This document shows positions 46,911 through 50,858 of a DNA stretch of 50,858 bases, piece after piece; position 1 is the stretch's first letter, and each line of letters starts with the position of its first letter. The notes under the pieces are model-generated. The model did not search any database. It was not told the origin of the DNA and was given only the letters and a program-made list of their open reading frames with translations. A program made the translations under genes and the position numbers. Source of the stretch: an uncultured Eubacteriales bacterium (GTDB lineage Bacteria > Bacillota > Clostridia > Lachnospirales > Lachnospiraceae). Where the stretch lies: positions 1 through 50,858 of the forward strand of contig CASEML010000149.1 of the NCBI GenBank assembly GCA_949289145.1, given 5' to 3'.

Positions 46911-46935
46911 AGCTCCAAGTATTACACTTAGAGCC
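46911..46935 (-). terminator. Terminator of the GT14-like glycosyltransferase gene
   Basis: On the minus strand, GGCTCTAAG / CTTGGAGCT pair and are followed by TTTTTT. The position is right after the stop at 46958. Nearly the same hairpin occurs in the FMN riboswitch region. Confidence 0.8.
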
Positions 46936-46957
46936 TAATTTGTTTACACTTTTACAG

Positions 46958-47890
46958 TTATTCCTTACTTGTCTGCTTCTCCATCAATTCCTGATAAATC
47001 TTATCCACGATCTGCCTTTGTTCCTCCGTTTTCAAATCAAATTTTCTTGCAAACAGACAGCCGCAATTCATCAGTTCATTATAATCATCAATGGTAAAAG
47101 TATATGGATTGCCGCGTTTCCAGTCAATATAGCGCATACATGCCATATAATTGTCATCCATTTTATCATAATATAACCTGTCTTTAAATTTGGAATTATA
47201 GGCAAGGGTTTGTACATAAATTTCATCGGGTGCAAATGTATGTTTAAAAGAATTCAGAAGATAATCCCAATGCTCTAAAATATAAAAAGCAAATTCATCC
47301 GTAATACTAAACCAAGAAGAACCAAAGCACAATTCATATGGATTGTGCTTTTGCCTGTCCACTTTGAAAAGCTTTTGTACCCCCACATATATTTTTTCTA
47401 AGATTACTCCAAATAAAATCCTCTTTACAATACTATTTTCTCTGATATGTTTATGAAATCTGTGATCATATGCATACCTGTCATAAATTCTCCGTTCAAT
47501 TGGCGGTGGACAGGTAAAATGCACAAATTCTTTTCCATCATTTTCGTCAAAAAACTTATGAATCTCGTCCTGAGTTTTTAAAGGCATGCACGCACCGGAC
47601 AATACATGGTAGTACTGATAATTTTCGATGCCATGTGCCATCTGCAAAAAATACATTTGTGCCACCATAAGCCTTGGAGTCCCCCACTCTGTATGAAACC
47701 GCTCTGTATAATATACCTTTGACTTTTCTGTCAGTCCTTGAAAATAATCAAAATCAAAGTCTGTAATCGCACTGTTAATATGAATGTAAATATCGTTTCG
47801 TTCATGATCCAACAACCGGATCAGCTTCTCTAAAATCGGCCAGTTATTAAAAGCAATAATCAAATAAGCATGTCTGTTGGTCTTTTTCAT
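46958..47890 (-). CDS. GT14-like (core-2/I branching) glycosyltransferase
   Basis: A 310-aa protein of the beta-1,6-N-acetylglucosaminyltransferase type. It begins H-A-Y-L-I-I-A-F-N-N-W and has Y-I-H-I-N-S-A-I, R-F-H-T-E-W-G-T-P-R-L-M-V-A-Q, Y-H-V-L-S-G-A-C-M-P-L-K, G-K-E-F-V-H-F and F-G-S-S-W-F-S-I-T. These match bacterial GT14 enzymes that act on surface polysaccharides. No signal peptide. The donor is probably UDP-GlcNAc or a related sugar, by family only. It stands alone, followed by a terminator. Confidence 0.8.
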   Translation of the reverse strand: MKKTNRHAYLIIAFNNWPILEKLIRLLDHERNDIYIHINSAITDFDFDYFQGLTEKSKVYYTERFHTEWGTPRLMVAQMYFLQMAHGIENYQYYHVLSGACMPLKTQDEIHKFFDENDGKEFVHFTCPPPIERRIYDRYAYDHRFHKHIRENSIVKRILFGVILEKIYVGVQKLFKVDRQKHNPYELCFGSSWFSITDEFAFYILEHWDYLLNSFKHTFAPDEIYVQTLAYNSKFKDRLYYDKMDDNYMACMRYIDWKRGNPYTFTIDDYNELMNCGCLFARKFDLKTEEQRQIVDKIYQELMEKQTSKE

Positions 47891-48096
47891 CTTTTTCCCT
47901 CACTGTAGTACTACCTGATACATTTTTACAAATCTTATTACCTATGGGGATATTATACCACAATTTAAGGGAACTTTATTATTTTATATAAAATTTTCCT
48001 TACTTTTAGTTCCGGCACATTTACATAAATATATAACTGCATTTTTTAGTAATTTACATTACTTTAAAAAATTTTAATTTTTTTTTAAAAAAGTAC

Positions 48097-48125
48097 TTGC
48101 TTTTTTTATTTTGTTCATATATAAT
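48097..48125 (+). promoter_or_regulatory. Promoter of tRNA-Lys
   Basis: TTGCTT (48097-48102) and TATAAT (48120-48125) are 17 bp apart, about 32 bp before the tRNA. Confidence 0.75.
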
Positions 48126-48156
48126 ATTTTTTGTGCTGATGAAGCGGGAAAAATAA

Positions 48157-48229
48157 GCGCGATTAGCTCAGTTGGTAGAGCACCTGACTCTTAATCAGGG
48201 TGTCCAGGGTTCGAACCCCTGATCGCGCA
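48157..48229 (+). tRNA. tRNA-Lys (anticodon CUU)
   Basis: A complete 73-nt cloverleaf. The acceptor GCGCGAT pairs with ATCGCGC plus discriminator A. The D-arm is TAGCTCAGTTGGTAGAGCA, the anticodon stem CCTGA/TCAGG has loop CTCTTAA (anticodon CTT), and the T-arm is CAGGGTTCGAACCCCTG, with one mismatch at its outer pair. The CCA end is not encoded. A T-rich hairpin region follows at 48240-48282 and may be its terminator. Confidence 0.97.
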
Positions 48230-48318
48230 CTCTAAAGGTTCCAGTTTGGCAGATTGAACTGCTGGGTTGGGACTTTTTTTGTATTATAAAATATCTTTAT
48301 AAGGAGTATAAATATCAA

Positions 48319-48882
48319 ATGAAAAAAATTCTAAATTTTTTTAAAGAAAAAAATATTTCCAGACAAACTGTAACAAAAGAAATTTTCAGTTATACTAAAA
48401 TTATTTTAACTGCAGCAGTAATTTCCTTTGGTATAAGTCACTATGTAATTGCAAATGCCATTGTTCCCACCGGTTCCATGGAATCAACAATAGAACCTAA
48501 AGACAGAATCTTTATCAATCGGCTTGCTTATATTTCAAGTGAACCTAAAAGAGGAGATATTATTTCCTTTTGGTATCCAGATGATGAAAGTCAGAACTTT
48601 TTAAAAAGGGTTATTGGACTGCCCGGAGAAACCATTGAAGGAATAGATGGTGAAATTTACATTAATGGAGAACTTTTACAGGAAGACTATATTAAAGAAA
48701 AATCTTATGTTGACTTTGGACCTTATGAAATTCCAGAAGGCTGCTATTTTGTCATGGGTGACAACCGCAATAACTCCCATGATTCCCGATTTTGGCAAAA
48801 TAAGTTTGTTTCTAAAAGTAAAATTCTCGGAAAAGCAGTAATTAAATATTATCCTCATCTTGAAAATTTATGTGAGGAATAA
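48319..48882 (+). CDS. lepB: Signal peptidase I
   Basis: A 187-aa membrane serine protease that removes Sec signal peptides. One N-terminal helix (about 27-46), then the catalytic Ser53 in P-T-G-S-M-E-S-T-I and the catalytic Lys96 in F-L-K-R-V-I-G-L-P-G-E. The box E motif is G-D-N-R-N-N-S-H-D-S-R-F-W. The length fits the Gram-positive SipS class. The gene is followed, with 4 bp between the stop and the next start, by a methyltransferase gene. Confidence 0.96.
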   Translation: MKKILNFFKEKNISRQTVTKEIFSYTKIILTAAVISFGISHYVIANAIVPTGSMESTIEPKDRIFINRLAYISSEPKRGDIISFWYPDDESQNFLKRVIGLPGETIEGIDGEIYINGELLQEDYIKEKSYVDFGPYEIPEGCYFVMGDNRNNSHDSRFWQNKFVSKSKILGKAVIKYYPHLENLCEE

Positions 48883-48886
48883 CCAT

Positions 48887-49450
48887 ATGAAGTCTTATCA
48901 AATTACAGAATTTGTACACCACTTTCTTGATTGCCATGTAAAATCCGGTAATATTTGTATTGATGCAACTATGGGAAATGGTAATGATACCCTAAAGCTT
49001 TGTGAGCTTGTAGGAGAACAAGGCCATGTTTATGCTTTCGACATTCAGGAGCAAGCTTTGGAAAATACAAAAAAACTTTTAGCAGAACATAAAGTTATCC
49101 ACACTGCCTCTCTGATTTTGGACTCTCATACACATATGTGCCGCCATATTGAGGAAAAACAAGTAGATTGTATTGTTTTTAATTTCGGTTACCTGCCCTC
49201 CGGCGACCATAGCCTTGCCACCAAAGCAGAAACCAGTATAGAAGCTATTACTCAGGGATTATCACTATTACGAAAAGGCGGATTGATGTCACTTTGTATC
49301 TACAGCGGCGGAGATTCCGGCTTTGAGGAAAGAGATGCACTGCTTTCTTTTCTAAAGAAACTAGATTCAAAAAAGTATCTGGTGGTCCTTTCCAGCTACT
49401 ATAACCGCCCCAACAATCCGCCAATTCCGGTTATGATTATCAGGCGGTAA
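48887..49450 (+). CDS. SAM-dependent methyltransferase, MnmM/YtqB-like
   Basis: A 187-aa class I methyltransferase. Start at ATG 48887, behind GAGGAA. It has the SAM-binding I-D-A-T-M-G-N-G-N-D-T (about residues 34-44), an acidic F-D-I-Q-E residue for the ribose, and I-V-F-N-F-G-Y-L-P. The last is the motif expected for the YtqB/MnmM family, which methylates the wobble modification nm5U (to mnm5U) in tRNA. It is also annotated as an rRNA methylase in many genomes. It is co-transcribed with signal peptidase. Confidence 0.8.
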   Translation: MKSYQITEFVHHFLDCHVKSGNICIDATMGNGNDTLKLCELVGEQGHVYAFDIQEQALENTKKLLAEHKVIHTASLILDSHTHMCRHIEEKQVDCIVFNFGYLPSGDHSLATKAETSIEAITQGLSLLRKGGLMSLCIYSGGDSGFEERDALLSFLKKLDSKKYLVVLSSYYNRPNNPPIPVMIIRR

Positions 49451-49463
49451 TTTACCGCCTGAT
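49439..49463 (+). terminator. Terminator hairpin overlapping the methyltransferase stop
   Basis: ATCAGGCGGTAA and TTACCGCCTGAT form a near-loopless 12-bp stem that includes the TAA stop codon. A T-containing stretch (TCTGTTTTATAT) follows on the plus strand. Confidence 0.65.
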
Positions 49464-49499
49464 ACAAGTCTGTTTTATATAAAGTTGGTATCCTATTTT

Positions 49500-50096
49500 T
49501 CAATCATCTATAAAAGAATATCCGTCTCCTTCCTCATCAGGAAAATAATATATATTATATGCACTATTTATTTGTTCTTCAACATCACTCTCGCGGATAG
49601 CATATTTTTCATCAACAATATTTTGTAAATTACCTAATTGTGAAAATACATAAGTAATAGTTTTACTTTCTTCCTCAAGCATTGCATACTCATATGTGCC
49701 TGCATAATCATATATTGTAATATAGGTCAAATATCCTCTTTCTGTAGTATTGCATAAAGCAGATTGTTCACTGCCATTGTAGTTAACTGCAATATTTTCC
49801 AGACGCTGGTTTTCTTCTTCATATGTTTCATTATCATAATTACAAACTATACTTAATTGATATGTTCCATCGAATAATCCTTCCTCTTCCGCATAATTAC
49901 AGTTTTTGATATATTCTTTAACCATTTCCGGCTCTGGAAATATGAACAGTTTACTATGAATATCACTGTTCTCTTTCATTTTTATTAACAATGTTCCATA
50001 TGATTCTGGATCAGCTATGTTTTCTTTTTTTCCACAGCCTGCACAAAATAGTATAACACAGAAAAATATACATATAATTCTGTTTTTGCTCTTCAT
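49500..50096 (-). CDS. Putative lipoprotein, partner of the GG-leader gene
   Basis: A 198-aa protein with a lipobox (I-L-F-C-A-G-C, Cys at about residue 21) and an acidic mature part (E-E-N-Q-R-L-E-N-I-A-V-N-Y-N-G). No domain recognised. It begins 46 bp after a gene for a double-glycine-leader protein and is probably co-transcribed with it. A lipoprotein immunity factor is possible but unproven. Confidence 0.7.
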   Translation of the reverse strand: MKSKNRIICIFFCVILFCAGCGKKENIADPESYGTLLIKMKENSDIHSKLFIFPEPEMVKEYIKNCNYAEEEGLFDGTYQLSIVCNYDNETYEEENQRLENIAVNYNGSEQSALCNTTERGYLTYITIYDYAGTYEYAMLEEESKTITYVFSQLGNLQNIVDEKYAIRESDVEEQINSAYNIYYFPDEEGDGYSFIDD

Positions 50097-50142
50097 TTTA
50101 TATCCTTTCTATATTTTCCCTCATGTTAAAACAAAGGATTTT

Positions 50143-50547
50143 TTAACATGGTGCCGTTACAAATAAATTTTTAAATATTTTATATCTTGGAATACCTTGA
50201 AATTTCTTTGTATCTAAACCATTTTCTACATCAATGCCATTAGTTAATGATTTTAACATATCATTTGCCTTCCCTATACCCATTTTAGATAAAGTTAACA
50301 AAAAACCACCTGCGTTATAAAAAGCAAATGCATGCGAATAAATTTCTGCTGCTAAATCATAACAGGAAATTTTTGTCCACCCATTTTCCTTTAAAATTTT
50401 AGCTGCTTTCCACATGGCACCAGTTCTTGTAAGATAAGATATAGAATACCCGTATTTTTTTCCTCCTTCCACATAAATCATTTCTTCTTCATCCATTATA
50501 GTACAACTGCTTGGCATTACTAATACGCCATCATAAATCATTTCCAT
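50143..50547 (-). CDS. Protein with a double-glycine leader, bacteriocin-like
   Basis: A 134-aa protein whose first 29 residues look like a class II bacteriocin leader (V-L-V-M-P-S-S-C-T-I-M-D-E-E-E-M-I-Y-V-E-G-G). It is cut after G-G by C39-type transporters. The remainder is about 105 residues, basic, with helix-like stretches (Y-L-T-R-T-G-A-M-W-K-A-A-K-I-L) and ends F-V-T-A-P-C with one Cys. This is longer than typical bacteriocins. The ATG follows AAAGGAGG. No transporter gene is next to it; LanT, about 18 kb away, is of the right kind. Confidence 0.7.
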   Translation of the reverse strand: MEMIYDGVLVMPSSCTIMDEEEMIYVEGGKKYGYSISYLTRTGAMWKAAKILKENGWTKISCYDLAAEIYSHAFAFYNAGGFLLTLSKMGIGKANDMLKSLTNGIDVENGLDTKKFQGIPRYKIFKNLFVTAPC

Positions 50548-50806
50548 CTTAGTATTTCCTCCTTTATAATAAATCGAATTACTTTTGTTTACATTTAACC
50601 TCCCATCTATAGTTTAAATAATTGTTCAATATTTTATTGAATTTATTATTTCAAAATATTATATATTTTAATATTATTTCTGTCAATTGATTTTTTATAA
50701 TATTCTTATATTAAATTACTCAAACTTCGCACATTAAAATGTGCCTATGCACCTTGAAAATTCAATAATAACTGGCATAAAAATAGCATGAAACCGAAGG
50801 TTTTGG

Positions 50807-50858
50807 TATAATTGAGTTGCTAGAAACAATTACAAACCGGAGGCTCATGCTATGAATA
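50807..50858 (+). other. Promoter and 5' end of a gene cut by the window edge
   Basis: An extended -10 element (TTTTGGTATAAT, -10 at 50807-50812), a ribosome binding site GGAGG (50839-50843) and an ATG at 50852 mark the start of a plus-strand gene with only two codons in the window. The upstream sequence AGCATGAAACCGAAGG / CCGGAGGCTCATGCT can pair, and GCACAT-TAAA-ATGTGC is at about 50729-50744. That layout is common for insertion-sequence ends. The family cannot be stated. Confidence 0.45.

Noticed and set aside
1-50858. CRISPR arrays, prophage genes or integrase attachment sites
   Set aside because: No regularly spaced repeats, cas genes, phage structural genes or integrase genes were seen; the tRNA-Lys at 48157 has no nearby partial copy of its 3' end.

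Overview
The window is AT-rich Gram-positive DNA that most resembles a gut Lachnospiraceae or related Clostridia genome. The reasons are lipobox lipoproteins, strong GGAGG-type ribosome binding sites, an intrinsic T-box and an FMN riboswitch in front of ileS and the rib operon, Firmicutes-type class II lantibiotic genes, and IS1182-type transposase remnants. The assignment is from gene content and style only; no 16S or other marker lies here. Most genes are on the minus strand.

Layout: the left edge (1-510) holds two transposase remnants. Glycogen phosphorylase (glgP) follows, then a possible small structured RNA. Next comes a minus-strand operon (6711-3406) of a secreted 175-aa protein, a lipoprotein, and a two-gene MacB-like ABC exporter. 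A plus-strand gene encodes a secreted protein with two CBM21-like glycogen/starch-binding modules. A decayed IS1182 copy (8196-9536) separates it from two tandem paralogous membrane proteins and a large secreted thrombospondin-3/vWA protein whose frame is broken by an apparent 5-nt insertion. ileS (14777-17932) has a T-box leader with a perfect consensus promoter, and a 232-bp imperfect palindrome lies between the T-box terminator and the gene. A DUF4132-type giant protein with a small partner, and a plus-strand ABC ATPase-permease fusion, complete the left half.

The centrepiece is 27634-38293, a complete two-peptide class II lanthipeptide (lantibiotic) locus. In transcription order it is lanM1, lanA1 (alpha), lanA2 (beta), lanM2, lanT, lanF, lanE, lanG. 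The two precursor genes encode only 58 and 57 aa. The alpha peptide carries the lipid-II-binding CTxTxEC motif and the beta peptide carries the CPTxxCTxxC tail of the lacticin 3147/haloduracin group. Each LanM presumably modifies one precursor, LanT cuts the GA/AG-type leaders and exports the products, and LanFEG gives self-protection. A 24-bp imperfect inverted repeat brackets exactly the two precursor genes. Upstream is a zone of gene remnants (38315-39700).

The right part is mostly housekeeping: a Cof-type HAD phosphatase, a secreted DUF6612-like protein, the riboflavin operon ribD-ribE-ribBA-ribH under an FMN riboswitch, an ECF sigma factor with its membrane anti-sigma partner, a GT14-like glycosyltransferase, tRNA-Lys(CUU), signal peptidase I and an MnmM/YtqB-like methyltransferase. 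The right edge has a 134-aa protein with a double-glycine leader (a second bacteriocin-like candidate), a lipoprotein, and the promoter and first codons of a truncated gene that may be an insertion sequence.
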